This document shows, one piece after another, positions 42,529-51,286 of a DNA stretch of 64,000 nucleotides (positions within the stretch are counted from its first letter, which is position 1; each line of letters opens with the position of its first letter). The DNA is taken from NCBI GenBank assembly GCA_016712635.1, contig JADJQS010000007.1:184933-248932 (forward strand), written 5' to 3'. The translations under genes and the position numbers were made by a program. This DNA is from Gammaproteobacteria bacterium (GTDB lineage: Bacteria > Pseudomonadota > Gammaproteobacteria > SZUA-140). Under the pieces are notes generated by a model, which searched no databases, had not been told where the DNA came from, and saw only the letters and a program-made list of their open reading frames with translations.

Positions 42529-42720
42529 TCAGAGTTTCAGCCGCTTCAATTCCTCTTCCGCGGCCTCCTTCTTCATGCCGTACACCTCCTGTATCTTTCC
42601 GAGCAGCATCTCCCGGTTGCCGTTTATAACGTCAAGGTCGTCGTCGGTGAGCTTTCCCCACTTCTGTTGTATCCTGCCCTTGATCTGCTTCCAGTTTCCT
42701 TCGATGCGATCGCGATTCAT
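42529..42720 (-). CDS. CsbD family stress protein
   Basis: 63 residues: 'MNRDRIEGNWKQIKGRIQQK', 'WGKLTDDDLDVINGNREMLL', 'GKIQEVYGMKKEAAEEELKR'. A complete CsbD domain, a small soluble protein made in general stress. GGAGGCAG precedes the ATG. Confidence 0.92.
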   Translation of the reverse strand: MNRDRIEGNWKQIKGRIQQKWGKLTDDDLDVINGNREMLLGKIQEVYGMKKEAAEEELKRLKL

Positions 42721-42776
42721 GGGTCTGCCTCCTGCCTAACGGGGTGATATGCCGGAAAACCTCCCGGGTAATTCGC

Positions 42777-43301
42777 TCAGAACGTAAACTGCAGGCCGAC
42801 GGATGCCGTATCCAGTTCTACGTCCGCCACGTCATAGCGCTCCCATTCCAGGCGCATGGCTAGCCTGTCGGTGAATCCGAGATCGACTCCGGCGCCGAAA
42901 AACACATCGTTGCCATCGTCATCGGCAACCACGCCACCCAGAGTGGAATCGGAGGTCCACCAGAGCTCGCCAGCCTTCACATGGAATGAGGATGTATCCG
43001 AGAACGGGAAGGAAAATACCGCCGCCAAACCTTTTCCATCAGACTCGAAATTATCCCCGCCAGAATTGTTCAACCGGTTAAAGTCAACCCAGGATCCCTC
43101 GATTCCGAACCATGGATTGAATTGACCTCCGATATAGGCCTTCAGCATATCGTCATGATCGTCGAGATCGCTCTCATCGATGCTGTAGGCGCCCCATGAT
43201 CCGCCCAGGTATATGCCTGGCATGTCTGCGTATGTTGCGAGGGGAGACGCGAGAACGATGGCGAATACTCCTCCGTACAGCACTGGTTTCTTCAGTTTCA
43301 T
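42777..43301 (-). CDS. Outer-membrane beta-barrel protein
   Basis: 174 residues with a signal peptide ending 'ATYADMPG'. Alternating beta strands ('GIYLGGSWGAYSIDES', 'LKAYIGGQFNPWFGIEGSWVDFN', 'LAMRLEWERYDVADVELDTASVGLQFTF') and a terminal Phe fit an eight-stranded barrel of the OmpA/OmpW-like type. Several acidic loops (DLDDHDD, ADDDGND) may bind cations. AAGGAG precedes the ATG. Confidence 0.82.
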   Translation of the reverse strand: MKLKKPVLYGGVFAIVLASPLATYADMPGIYLGGSWGAYSIDESDLDDHDDMLKAYIGGQFNPWFGIEGSWVDFNRLNNSGGDNFESDGKGLAAVFSFPFSDTSSFHVKAGELWWTSDSTLGGVVADDDGNDVFFGAGVDLGFTDRLAMRLEWERYDVADVELDTASVGLQFTF

Positions 43302-43574
43302 GTCGATACTCCTTCATGGATTGAGGTATTCCAATGAAAAACCTGTATTCGATGCAGATCATGAAATACTCTTGCGCCGCCGGCATTGAGGAAATAAAAA
43401 CGCTCATGATCGAGCAGACAAACGGCACTGAACTCATGAGCTCCTGGATTCGGGCGTAAACGTCATTAATGAATTTAATGGACGGCAGGGCATTGACGCA
43501 CGGATCATTGATTAATCGATTTCCGTAGCCGTGTGACGGGATGCGCCGGGTCCTGATCGAAGGAGGGCAGGGTT

Positions 43575-43703
43575 ATGAGTATGGTATTTGTGCAGCCAGT
43601 GGTGGCGATCATCGCGGGAATCCTGATTCTGGCGATCCCGAGATTGTTGAACTATATTGTCGCCATTTATCTGATCATCATCGGGATACTGGGTCTGGCC
43701 TGA
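43575..43703 (+). CDS. DUF3096 small membrane protein
   Basis: 42 residues: 'VQPVVAIIAGILILAIPRLL' and 'NYIVAIYLIIIGILGLA', the DUF3096 pattern of two short membrane helices around PRLLNY. AGGAGGGCAGG precedes the ATG. It belongs to the same stress group as DUF1328 and CsbD. Confidence 0.82.
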   Translation: MSMVFVQPVVAIIAGILILAIPRLLNYIVAIYLIIIGILGLA

Positions 43704-43837
43704 TCTGTCTGATCACTTGAAAACAGCCGGCGCCGCGGCGGGGCAGTTCACCGTCATCGGGTCATATCACCCGAATGGTTCAGTCCGTTTTACGCCATGG
43801 AAACTCCAACTGATTGATTGCCCAGGGAATGCTTGTT

Positions 43838-43853
43838 TGGCATTACTGCTGCA
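43838..43853 (+). promoter_or_regulatory. Putative sigma-54 promoter of the Crp/Fnr-type gene
   Basis: TGGCATTACTGCTGCA has GG and GC separated by exactly 10 bases, close to the TGGCAC-N5-TTGCA consensus, 72 bases before the ATG at 43926. The sigma-54 activator encoded at 40989 is a natural candidate regulator. Confidence 0.55.
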
Positions 43854-43925
43854 AGGCATGACAGGAGTAATGGTGCGTCATGCCGGCAATACAGATATCA
43901 CATCAGGACTAACTGGAGAGGGCCC

Positions 43926-44623
43926 ATGAACTCAATTCAGAATAAAGTCAGTGAAGAGGGAAACGGCCATGAACGAGGCGCCTCTCGTGCCGGGCGGGAT
44001 GAAGCGCAGTGCGGCGTCCGCTTAGAAAATCTGACCAGTGTCAGAACGCTCCGTTTCATGCCTAAGGATGTCATCTATCACGCAGGGGATCCGGCGGACA
44101 AGGTCTATGAAGTGAGAAGCGGCCTGGTGAAGCTGGTGACATATCTCGCTAGCGGTAAACAGAGAATAATTCGCCTGAACGGACTGCATGACTGGCTTGG
44201 TCTGTCCGGTTTCATGCAGAAATCGCATGAGCATACTGCCATGGCGGTCACCTCTGTCGAGGTCATCTGCATCCCGGTTGGCGACTATCCGCTGCGGGAG
44301 GTCGGCGCCATCCATCACTACGACACCTTGCTCGAGACCCTGCTCAGCCAGCTCAGAAAGGCGGATATCTGGATCGAGCGCTTCGCAACCGGATGCGTCC
44401 GGGCGAGGGTGGCTCATCTGGTGAATTATCTATCCGAGGTCGAGTACGGGGAAGGCTCGATGAAGGTCAGGTTGCTGACCTGCGAGGAAATGGCGGCTAT
44501 CCTGGGCTCCACCACCGAGAGCGTGAGCACGGTACTCGCCGAATTCAAGCGCAGTGGCGCATTGAATTACTGGGAAGCGCGCCGGAGAAACAGTATGAGC
44601 GCGCACCGGAGCTGTTGTCATAA
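43926..44623 (+). CDS. Crp/Fnr family transcription regulator (frameshifted near the end)
   Basis: About 232 residues. A cyclic-nucleotide-binding-like domain ('FMPKDVIYHAGDPADKVYEVRSGLVKLVTYLASGKQRIIRL') is followed by a winged helix ('LTCEEMAAILGSTTESVSTVLAEFKRSGAL'). The N-terminal 40 residues lack the cysteine set of Fnr. The written frame runs on to 44933 antisense to the next gene; a shift near 44575 gives the usual ending '(S)APEKQYERAPELLS' and a stop at 44623. The ATG at 43926 is chosen because GGAGAGGG precedes it. A sigma-54-like promoter lies upstream. Confidence 0.8.
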
Positions 44624-44672
44624 TGAACGGGATCGGCTCCACGGGGGCGGATGCGCAAGCATATTCAGCACA

Positions 44673-45218
44673 TTAATCCTGGATCCTGGTGATTCTGGAA
44701 CCTTCCAGCGACAGATCGCCCATCAGGCCGGTTTCGCTGAATATGAAACCTATGATCGGCTTATCCCCCTTGTCGAAGTCGTACTCACCGCTCGCTCCCT
44801 GATACACCAGTGCGATACCCGCATCAACCCCGATCTTCCACTCCTGTTTATTCAGAAACTGATCAAGCGAATCCTGGGTCATGAACAGGATGACCTCCCT
44901 GCGATTGACGACGCCCGCAGTCAAACCGATTGAGGCGGATACGATCTTGAAGTATCCGGTATTCTTTCCGTGTACATGAAGGACGCCTTCGCCGTATTCG
45001 CCCGCCACACCCAGGCCGGCCTTGGTTACGCTCGGGAAGATCAGCATGCCGACAGAGTCTTCCGCTGCCTGTTTGTATTTCGGATTTAACCCATAAAGTT
45101 CCCTCAGTGTCTGTGTTGCTTCATTGTTGATGTTCTCCTTGTCGATGGAAAAGGCGGAAGGGCTGCACAGAAAACCCAGCAGGATAAAGAATCCGGTGAT
45201 TGTATGTTTTATATTCAT
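44673..45218 (-). CDS. Ysc84/SYLF domain lipid-binding protein
   Basis: 181 residues from the ATG at 45218, preceded by GAGGAGACAG; the longer frame upstream has no start signal. Signal peptide ('FFILLGFLCSPSAFS'). SYLF motifs: 'AEDSVGMLIFPSVTKAGLGVAGEYGEGVL', 'YFKIVSASIGLTAGVVNRREVILFMTQDSLDQF' and 'GDKPIIGFIFSETGLMGDLSLEGSRITRI'. SYLF domains bind phosphoinositides in eukaryotes; the bacterial exported forms are thought to act in the envelope. Confidence 0.87.
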   Translation of the reverse strand: MNIKHTITGFFILLGFLCSPSAFSIDKENINNEATQTLRELYGLNPKYKQAAEDSVGMLIFPSVTKAGLGVAGEYGEGVLHVHGKNTGYFKIVSASIGLTAGVVNRREVILFMTQDSLDQFLNKQEWKIGVDAGIALVYQGASGEYDFDKGDKPIIGFIFSETGLMGDLSLEGSRITRIQD

Positions 45219-45385
45219 GGCGGCTGTCTCCTCGTTGTCGATGCCGATACTCCCGTATCTCGATGGAAGTATCATGCGATACGAGATCGCTAACATTGAA
45301 ATATCCAAAGAGGGCAGGATAATCAATCGTCCGGAGATCGTCCGCCAGTGCAAATCGATTATGTCAATCCAGCCAGAAGTGGAAA

Positions 45386-45766
45386 TCAGTGGTTCGTGAA
45401 GCTTCCATGGTCGTCGCTCGCGAGCGCGGATATTCGATACCGGCGGCCATCCAGGCGCTGGCTGAGAATTCCGCCCAGCTGCAGGCTTATATCACTGTCG
45501 TAATCATCAAACAGGATCCCGACCCCGTGATCTTCATGACGCATCACAAATCCACCGAGATTGAGTTTTCCGCCTGAATTATCCGAAATACAGGCGTATA
45601 TGTAGCTCCTGTCTGCAGCGGTAACGGCGATGGAGTCAACGAACATCCCGCTGAAACTCATATTCCTGATTCTTCCTTCGAAAATCTGATAGGAAGAATA
45701 GTCCAGGTAGTTCAGGATCATTACCGGCAGTTCGAGAGGAAAGCGCAGGTCAGTTCTTTGGCGCAT
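45386..45766 (-). CDS. PilZ domain protein
   Basis: 126 residues. 'MRQRTDLRFPLELPVMILNY' carries the arginines of the c-di-GMP-binding RxxxR region (QRTDLR), and 'GRIRNMSFSGMFVDS' corresponds to the D/NxSxxG motif. 'GFVMRHEDHGVGILFDDYD' closes the barrel. It is a single-domain c-di-GMP receptor, probably linked to motility or polysaccharide output of this cluster. AGGAGGATAA lies before the ATG. Confidence 0.8.
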   Translation of the reverse strand: MRQRTDLRFPLELPVMILNYLDYSSYQIFEGRIRNMSFSGMFVDSIAVTAADRSYIYACISDNSGGKLNLGGFVMRHEDHGVGILFDDYDSDISLQLGGILSQRLDGRRYRISALASDDHGSFTNH

Positions 45767-45769
45767 GAT

Positions 45770-46027
45770 TTATCCTCCTTGATTGCAGTTTCTTCTGTCG
45801 AAGCATCGTAATGCAGGAATCAGGCGTGGTTCATGTCTGTCACCGTGTTCGAAACATTGATCCAGGACGCTGCGCCACTTCTCGTAATCAGCAATTAATA
45901 TGCCAGTAGAAAATACTACCCATATCATGGCGATGATGAATCCGGCCGTGGGTGTGCGCTGGTCTTGTGCGTGAAAACACTCGCAGCAGCGTGTCAAGTC
46001 ACCACCTTCCCAAGGTTCCGCATACAT
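45770..46027 (-). CDS. Hypothetical small protein with one membrane helix
   Basis: 85 residues with one hydrophobic segment ('TAGFIIAMIWVVFSTGILIA'). The start has no Shine-Dalgarno, and no family is recognised. It ends 3 bases before the PilZ start. It may be real or a chance frame. Confidence 0.35.
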   Translation of the reverse strand: MYAEPWEGGDLTRCCECFHAQDQRTPTAGFIIAMIWVVFSTGILIADYEKWRSVLDQCFEHGDRHEPRLIPALRCFDRRNCNQGG

Positions 46028-46204
46028 ATTCGCGCGTTACTTATCAGCAGGCCGTGAGCAATACACAAAAATATTCCTGAGCTTTAAAAGTAACGGTTTC
46101 ACCGCGAGGGTGAAATAACCCATTTGTGGGGCGTATCACCCTGATGCGACGACTATCGTTTTCGGGGCGGGCGCAACCGGCTGTTATCGTGGTGATTAGA
46201 AAAC

Positions 46205-46220
46205 TGGCACCGTATCTGCA
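46205..46220 (+). promoter_or_regulatory. Putative sigma-54 promoter
   Basis: TGGCACCGTATCTGCA keeps GG and GC 10 bases apart and matches TGGCAC at the -24 element exactly. It lies 42 bases before the ATG at 46262. Nothing else is recognised in 46028-46261. Confidence 0.6.
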
Positions 46221-46261
46221 CTGTCCATAGTGACATCAACGATGAGACGCAGAGGTGCAAC

Positions 46262-46567
46262 ATGAGAAAACTTATCAAGAGGATCAGAGAACCGTTGACC
46301 CAGGACATTGTAATATTTACCGGTCTTACGATGATCCTGGCGGCATGTGTCATGGCTGCACATTACCTCGGAGGTACGTTGAGCGTTGTTGAATGGCGCA
46401 TCTCAACGATGCTGGAAAATCTCCAGCATCTGAACCCATGGATTGAGTATGGCGTATCGGTGGCGCTGGTCCTGCTGGTATTCGCCTTTCTGGTGCACGT
46501 CCGTGACAAGCTCATGCCCTACGATGCCAAGGGTACGGCGAGGTGGGATCCCGCCCAGGAGTTGTAG
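46262..46567 (+). CDS. Small inner-membrane protein of unknown function
   Basis: 101 residues with two membrane helices ('DIVIFTGLTMILAACVMAAHYL' as split segments and 'YGVSVALVLLVFAFLVHV'). GAGGTG precedes the ATG. The loop 'SVVEWRISTMLENLQHLNPWI' is amphipathic. It is preceded by a sigma-54-like promoter, so it may belong to the regulon of the nearby response regulator. Confidence 0.65.
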   Translation: MRKLIKRIREPLTQDIVIFTGLTMILAACVMAAHYLGGTLSVVEWRISTMLENLQHLNPWIEYGVSVALVLLVFAFLVHVRDKLMPYDAKGTARWDPAQEL

Positions 46568-46584
46568 ACGACCCAGCCGGTCCT

Positions 46585-46616
46585 GCCAGCCATCAATATG
46601 GAGATTGATGGCTGGC
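46585..46616. terminator. Bidirectional hairpin between convergent genes
   Basis: GCCAGCCATCAAT (46585-46597), 6-base loop, ATTGATGGCTGGC (46604-46616): perfect 13-bp stem, 17 bases after the stop at 46567 and 71 bases from the convergent rluF stop. No strong T tract follows. Confidence 0.6.
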
Positions 46617-46687
46617 GACTGGATCAATCGATGTGGCGTGGCACCGCCGTGATGGCAATCGCCGGGGATGCCGGATAACGTCGCAGT

Positions 46688-47368
46688 CTATTTCAACCCG
46701 CGCAGTTCCTGTTCCGTCAGATTGCGCCATTGGCCGGGCCTCAGGTTGCCGAGCTGGATGTGCATGATGCGGATTCGCCGCAGGCGCTTCACTTCGTAGC
46801 CGAATACCTCGCACATACGCCGGATCTGCCGGTTCAGTCCCTGCGTGAGGATGATGCGGAAGGCGAATTTGTCGATGCGGGTGACCTTGCAGGGTTTGGT
46901 GCGCTCGCCGAGGATCTTCACGCCGCGGGCCATGCCGGCGAGAAACTCCGCGGTGACCGGCCGGTCGACGGTGACGATATATTCTTTCTCGTGATTGTTC
47001 TCCGAGCGCAGCACGCCGTTGACGGCGTCGCCGTCGCTGGTGAGCAGGATCAGACCCTCGGAGTCCTTGTCCAGGCGCCCGATGGGGAAGATACGCTGGC
47101 CATGGTCGACGAAGTCGATGATGTTGCCGGCGACATGCCGTTCGGTGGTGCAGGTGACGCCGACGGGCTTGTTCAGGCAGATATACACATGGCGCTTCCT
47201 GCGCGCGCCCACCACGCGCTGGTCCACGCGCACCTCGTCGCCCTCGTTGACCTGGTCGCCGAGAACGGCGCGCCTGCCATTGAGGGTGACCCGTCCCTGG
47301 CTGATCCAGGTGTCCGCCTCACGACGGGAACACACGCCGGTTTCGCTGATGTATTTGTTCAGTCGCAT
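46688..47368 (-). CDS. rluF: 23S rRNA pseudouridine synthase, RluF type
   Basis: 226 residues from the ATG at 47368 ('[20 protein letters not shown]'), the usual family start; the frame is open further but without support. An S4 RNA-binding domain comes first, then the synthase with catalytic Asp in '[18 protein letters not shown]' and '[18 protein letters not shown]'. RluF modifies 23S rRNA near position 2604. It lacks the long C-terminal tail of the E. coli enzyme. Confidence 0.87.
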   Translation of the reverse strand: MRLNKYISETGVCSRREADTWISQGRVTLNGRRAVLGDQVNEGDEVRVDQRVVGARRKRHVYICLNKPVGVTCTTERHVAGNIIDFVDHGQRIFPIGRLDKDSEGLILLTSDGDAVNGVLRSENNHEKEYIVTVDRPVTAEFLAGMARGVKILGERTKPCKVTRIDKFAFRIILTQGLNRQIRRMCEVFGYEVKRLRRIRIMHIQLGNLRPGQWRNLTEQELRGLK

Positions 47369-47515
47369 GGGGTGGCGTGCCGGGGATAGTCTTGTCTGGA
47401 TGGGTCTGCTGGTGTGCGCCATCATGTTAGCCGGTTTGCGGCCGTGCGGGGAATACGGGGTCGACGATCTGGTGGCAGGGTGGAGCCGGGGGCGCTTGAA
47501 GAGCACTGTCCCCGG

Positions 47516-47800
47516 TTATGGGAGACGGTAGCCGTAGAACCAGTAATTGGTCACGCTCCCGACGTTGATGACGGTGTGGGACATGCTGGCGGGGATGAGG
47601 ATCTCCTCACCGACGGCGGGGCGCAATGTCTTTCCGTCGAGGCGGATCTCGATCTCGCCCCCGATCAGCATGAGCAGCTCGTCAGTAACGTGCACGTAGT
47701 CGCGCCACACCTGTCCCGGCGGGTCAGTCCAGATGTCGCAGCCGAAGCCGCGCGCCTCCCAGTCTCGTTGAACGGCTTTGCTGTCCATGGCTGTCGACAT
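47516..47800 (-). CDS. Cupin-domain protein
   Basis: About 94 residues. 'VWRDYVHVTDELLMLIGGEIEIRLDGKTLRPAVGEEILIPASMSHTVINVGSVTNYWFYGY' is a single cupin barrel with partly conserved metal ligands (E, H). The start may be 47800 or the ATG at 47788 (MDSKAVQRDWEARGF). Substrate unknown. Confidence 0.78.
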   Translation of the reverse strand: MSTAMDSKAVQRDWEARGFGCDIWTDPPGQVWRDYVHVTDELLMLIGGEIEIRLDGKTLRPAVGEEILIPASMSHTVINVGSVTNYWFYGYRLP

Positions 47801-47808
47801 CAAGGGGC

Positions 47809-47886
47809 GGGGACAGATTTATTTTATTACATGAAGGGGGCAGATTTGAAATCTGTCCCCAGGCAAAGGTGTAAATCTGTCCCCCA
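47809..47886. repeat. Family A repeats
   Basis: GGGGACAGATTTATTTTATT, GGGGGCAGATTTG/AAATCTGTCCCC (47836-47860) and a half unit TAAATCTGTCCCCC (47872-47885). Confidence 0.8.
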
Positions 47887-47919
47887 ACACAGGAGCAGGC
47901 GGGTTTGATCCGCCCGCCG

Positions 47920-48273
47920 TCAAGGTGGGTCCTTCCGTGTGTAGTACGCGCCGGACTGATAGGTCAGGCGTGCGTGGTCCGGGGCGATCTCGAACTGGAC
48001 GTCGATGACGTTGCCCTTGCCTTCGAGCAGCAGGAGCAGGGTCTGGTCCTTCAGATGGTAGGTCCCGGTGATGCGGCGCTCGTCGGCGGTGCGGATCACG
48101 ACCTTGCCGTCCGGGTGAAACGTCAGCACGTCGTCGCTGTCGTGCCCGGGATTGTACGCGAGTGTCCAGGTGCCGTGCAGCCAGGTCGCCCGCCCGGCGT
48201 CGGTGCTGCAGCCCGAGGCCAGTATCGCGACCGCCAGCATTACTGCGGCGAGGACATGTCTTCCAGGTGTCAT
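47920..48273 (-). CDS. Hypothetical lipoprotein, lipocalin-like
   Basis: 117 residues from the ATG at 48273, with GAGGGAGATG upstream. Lipobox 'LAVAILASGCSTD'. The mature part ('TWLHGTWTLAYNPGHDSDDVLTFHPDGKVVI' ... 'RRITGTYHLKDQTLLLLLEGKGNVIDVQFEIAPDHARLTYQSGAYYTR') is a beta-rich fold like small lipocalins. Role unknown. Confidence 0.72.
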   Translation of the reverse strand: MTPGRHVLAAVMLAVAILASGCSTDAGRATWLHGTWTLAYNPGHDSDDVLTFHPDGKVVIRTADERRITGTYHLKDQTLLLLLEGKGNVIDVQFEIAPDHARLTYQSGAYYTRKDPP

Positions 48274-48409
48274 CACACATCTCCCTCGTTTTGAGCGGGA
48301 ATTATATCGCATGCGGAATGCGGGGGCAGTCCCCGATTTTCCATCCCGATGCAAAGTCTGCCAGAATAGCGGGGATGGGGCCTTTCCCCGCGTACGGTTT
48401 ACGATTCCG

Positions 48410-48757
48410 ATGACGATCCGTCTGACACATTCCTTGAGTACCTGGGGGACGCCGGGTTTCTCCCATGCGCTCAAGCGCGAAATCGAGCAGCTCGATCATG
48501 ACAACCTGCCGCTGCAGCGGGGGCTGGCGATGGGCAGCCACGTGCTCGACAACCCGGTGAGCGCGATGGTCATCAACGCGACTGAAGCGGACGGGATCAT
48601 CCGCGCCAGGGTGGGACTCTTTTACAGCTCGATCCTCACCGGCTGCGCCTGTGCCGACGACCCGACGCCCGTCAATGAGAACAGCGAATACTGCGTGGTC
48701 CGCTTCGACATCGACACGTCGACGGGTGCGGCGCAGGTCGAGCTGCTGGACGAATGA
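48410..48757 (+). CDS. Conserved hypothetical protein
   Basis: 115 residues from the ATG at 48410; upstream codons of the same frame overlap the lipoprotein gene and are not supported. 'TIRLTHSLSTWGTPGFSHAL' and 'YSSILTGCACADDPTPVNENSEYCVVRFDIDTSTGAAQVELL' are the visible blocks; three cysteines lie in one loop. I recall similar short proteins in gammaproteobacteria but no function. Confidence 0.6.
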   Translation: MTIRLTHSLSTWGTPGFSHALKREIEQLDHDNLPLQRGLAMGSHVLDNPVSAMVINATEADGIIRARVGLFYSSILTGCACADDPTPVNENSEYCVVRFDIDTSTGAAQVELLDE

Positions 48758-49138
48758 CGGGGGTGACTCCTGCATGCGTCCCGTGCGGCAGCCCGCTGCA
48801 CTCACGTCTTGGAAATCCTCGAATACCACCTTGTCTGAGGCGTGCCTAGCAGCCGCCTGGGCAGCCGGTCGGGAGAGGGCCCGGCTGCGCCCTTAAGGTC
48901 GACTTAAGTCTGTGCTACCAAACTACGCCATGGCGGTCTTCCATGTGTGGAGCGAGGTTGCGTCGTGCCCCTGGCCTCGGCGGAATGTGGAGCGACGTTG
49001 TATCGTTGGGTTGCTCCCGCCAGACGCTCCGATGCAGAGGTTGAGTTTTCCTGTTTATGCTCGCGTACCGGGGGTGGCGCGCAGCAATCGATCCCGCATC
49101 CATCGGATCCCTGAATTTACGCGAACCACGAGGTCGTA
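48758..49138. other. Long gap without a recognisable gene
   Basis: Contains an imperfect direct repeat TGTGGAGCGAGGTTGCGTCG (48946) / TGTGGAGCGACGTTGTATCG (about 48987) and a fragment GTCGACTTAAGTCTGTG, a possible family A remnant. Nothing else is seen. Confidence 0.4.
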
Positions 49139-50728
49139 TTGAAGCCTGTAATGATGAGCAATAACCGGCTGATCCTGGCTGCCGCCCTGCTGCTGGCTGC
49201 GCTCTTCAACTTTTCTTTTTTTCGTCACGCCGTGGAGGTCTACCCGCTTTCGGCCGGCAATCTCGCCTTTCTCGCCTCCCTGTTCATCCTGCTGACGGCA
49301 TGCCATGTCCTGCTGCTCAGCATGGTTGCCTGGCGGTTCGTGGCGAGACCGCTGCTGATTACGGTATTCCTGGTCTCATCGCTGGCGGCCTATTTCATGG
49401 ATACCTACAACGTCATCATCGACGACGGCATGATCCGCAACATCGCCAAAACGGATGTCGGCGAGGCGGTCGACCTGTACAGTCCCATGCTGGTGGTGTA
49501 TTTCGTGCTGCTCGGCGTGCTGCCGTCGGTGCTCATTTACCGGGTCACGGTTAAGACGGAGTCGCTGGCGACGGCGCTGGTGTCGAGATTGAAGATCATG
49601 GCGGTGGCGCTGGTGGTTCTGGCGGCGGTCGTGCTCCTGTTCGGCAAGACCTATGCCTCGTTTTTCCGCGAGCATAAAACGGTGCGGTTTTACGCCAATC
49701 CCACCTACTATATCTATTCCGCTGCCGAGTACATTTCCGATACCTTCCGGGACACGGGCAAGGCGGTCGCCCCGCTCGGCACGGACGCCCGCATCCCTCC
49801 GACGGACCAGGACCGGGAGCTGATCGTGCTCGTGGTCGGCGAGACCGCACGGGCCGACCGCTTTTCCCTCAACGGGTATGCGCGCGAAACCAATCCGCTG
49901 TTGAAGAAGGAAGACGTCTTCAGCTTCACCAATGTACACTCCTGCGGCACCTCGACCGCGGTGTCCGTGCCCTGCATGTTCTCGGTGTTCGGCCATGGCC
50001 GTTTCACCAGCACCAACGCGATCACGAACGAAAACCTGCTGGATGTTCTGTCCCATGCCGGGATCAACGTCCTGTGGCGGGACAATAATTCCGATTCCAA
50101 GGGTGTCGCGCTGAGGGTGCCGTATGAGAGCTTCAAGCAGGACAATTCCAATACGGTCTGTGACACCGAATGTCGCGATGAGGGCATGCTGGTCGGGTTG
50201 CAGGAATACGTGGACAAGACCACGCGCGGCGATATCGTCATCGTCCTGCACCAGATGGGCAACCACGGACCCGCCTATTACAAGCGCTATCCGCAGGAGT
50301 TCGAGAAATTCACGCCGGTATGCGCCTCATCCGAGCTCGACCGGTGTTCGGTCGAGGAGATCGGCAATGCCTATGACAACGCGATCCTGTACACCGATTA
50401 TTTTCTGTCCAGGGTCATCGCGTTTCTGAAGCAGAACGACGCCGGCTTCGAGACGGCGATGGTGTACGTGAGCGACCACGGCGAATCGCTGGGCGAAAAC
50501 GGGCTGTACCTGCACGGCATGCCGTACATGATCGCGCCCAGGGAACAGACGCATGTCCCGGCGATCCTGTGGTTCGGGAAGAACTACCACGTCGACCGGG
50601 AAGAGCTGCGTCGTCACACCTCCCACTCCTACTCGCACGACAACATCTTTCACACCATGCTCGGCCTGGTCGAGATCCAGTCCGAGGTCTACAGGCCGGA
50701 GCTCGACCTGGTGCACCACGAAGACTGA
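49139..50728 (+). CDS. eptA: Phosphoethanolamine-lipid A transferase (EptA-like)
   Basis: 529 residues from a TTG at 49139 spaced 5 bases from GAGGT; the ATG at 49151 is an alternative. Five N-terminal membrane helices are followed by a periplasmic alkaline-phosphatase-like domain: 'IVLVVGETARADRFSLNGY', catalytic Thr in 'VHSCGTSTAVSVPCMFS', 'LHQMGNHGPAYYKRYP' and 'VYVSDHGESLGENGLYLHG'. It adds phosphoethanolamine to lipid A and can lower polymyxin sensitivity. No two-component system lies beside it. Confidence 0.9.
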   Translation: MKPVMMSNNRLILAAALLLAALFNFSFFRHAVEVYPLSAGNLAFLASLFILLTACHVLLLSMVAWRFVARPLLITVFLVSSLAAYFMDTYNVIIDDGMIRNIAKTDVGEAVDLYSPMLVVYFVLLGVLPSVLIYRVTVKTESLATALVSRLKIMAVALVVLAAVVLLFGKTYASFFREHKTVRFYANPTYYIYSAAEYISDTFRDTGKAVAPLGTDARIPPTDQDRELIVLVVGETARADRFSLNGYARETNPLLKKEDVFSFTNVHSCGTSTAVSVPCMFSVFGHGRFTSTNAITNENLLDVLSHAGINVLWRDNNSDSKGVALRVPYESFKQDNSNTVCDTECRDEGMLVGLQEYVDKTTRGDIVIVLHQMGNHGPAYYKRYPQEFEKFTPVCASSELDRCSVEEIGNAYDNAILYTDYFLSRVIAFLKQNDAGFETAMVYVSDHGESLGENGLYLHGMPYMIAPREQTHVPAILWFGKNYHVDREELRRHTSHSYSHDNIFHTMLGLVEIQSEVYRPELDLVHHED

Positions 50729-50745
50729 GACCCGCCACAAGATTT

Positions 50746-50870
50746 TGACGTTGGGGACAGATTTATTTTCAGACTCGAGGACGGATATGGGAGAGTATTC
50801 TTCAGCAGTAAAATAAATCTGTCCCCGACGTCATTGTATTGACGATGATGAAGTATAAATCTGTCCCGGA
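50746..50870. repeat. Family A inverted heads with AACGTCA flank
   Basis: TGACGTTGGGGACAGATTTATTTT (50746, split arms) and AAAATAAATCTGTCCCCGACGTCA (50810-50833) are inverted, with TATAAATCTGTCCCGGATTATT at 50854. The same architecture as on the RAYT flanks. Confidence 0.88.
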
Positions 50871-50895
50871 TTATTCGGGTTTTCAGGAGGTATCT

Positions 50896-51174
50896 ATGTG
50901 GGCAGTGGCGGAAGTGCAGGTCGTCCCGATCGGGCAGGGTGTCTCCGTGCGGCGCGAGATCGCGCGCGTGGTCGAATTGCTGAAGACATACGACTTCCTG
51001 GTGGAGCCGCACGCCTCCGGTACCAATATCGAGGGTGAACTGGCGGACATCCTTGCTGCGGTCGCCGCTATACACGAGATGCTGCACCGTGAAGGCAGCG
51101 TACGCCTGCTCAGTTATCTCAAGATCGAGACACGCACCGACAAGATTCCGACACTTGCAGGAAAGCGCCTGTAA
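50896..51174 (+). CDS. MTH1187/YqgV family thiamine-binding protein
   Basis: 92 residues from the ATG at 50896, preceded by CAGGAGGT; the longer frame begins in repeat DNA. 'MWAVAEVQVVPIGQGVSVRR', 'EIARVVELLKTYDFLVEPHASGTNIEGELADILAAVAAIHEML' match the DUF77 ferredoxin-like fold that binds thiamine or related compounds. Its stop overlaps the next repeat (TAATAAATAAATC). Confidence 0.88.
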   Translation: MWAVAEVQVVPIGQGVSVRREIARVVELLKTYDFLVEPHASGTNIEGELADILAAVAAIHEMLHREGSVRLLSYLKIETRTDKIPTLAGKRL

Positions 51175-51225
51175 TAAATAAATCTGTCCCCAAGTGGTTC
51201 CATAATCGGGGACAGATTTATTTTT
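51174..51225. repeat. Family A inverted pair upstream of the RAYT gene
   Basis: AATAAATAAATCTGTCCCC (51174-51192) and GGGGACAGATTTATTTTTCG (51208-51227) face each other across 15 bases, 60 bases before the transposase start. Confidence 0.9.
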
Positions 51226-51286
51226 CGCGGCGGATCGGTTACGCTCGATCAGTCTCACATCGCCATGGATGGCAAGGAGATACGCT

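Noticed and set aside
43334..43459. 42-codon open frame between the barrel gene and the DUF3096 gene
   Set aside because: No Shine-Dalgarno, no recognised family, composition not clearly coding.
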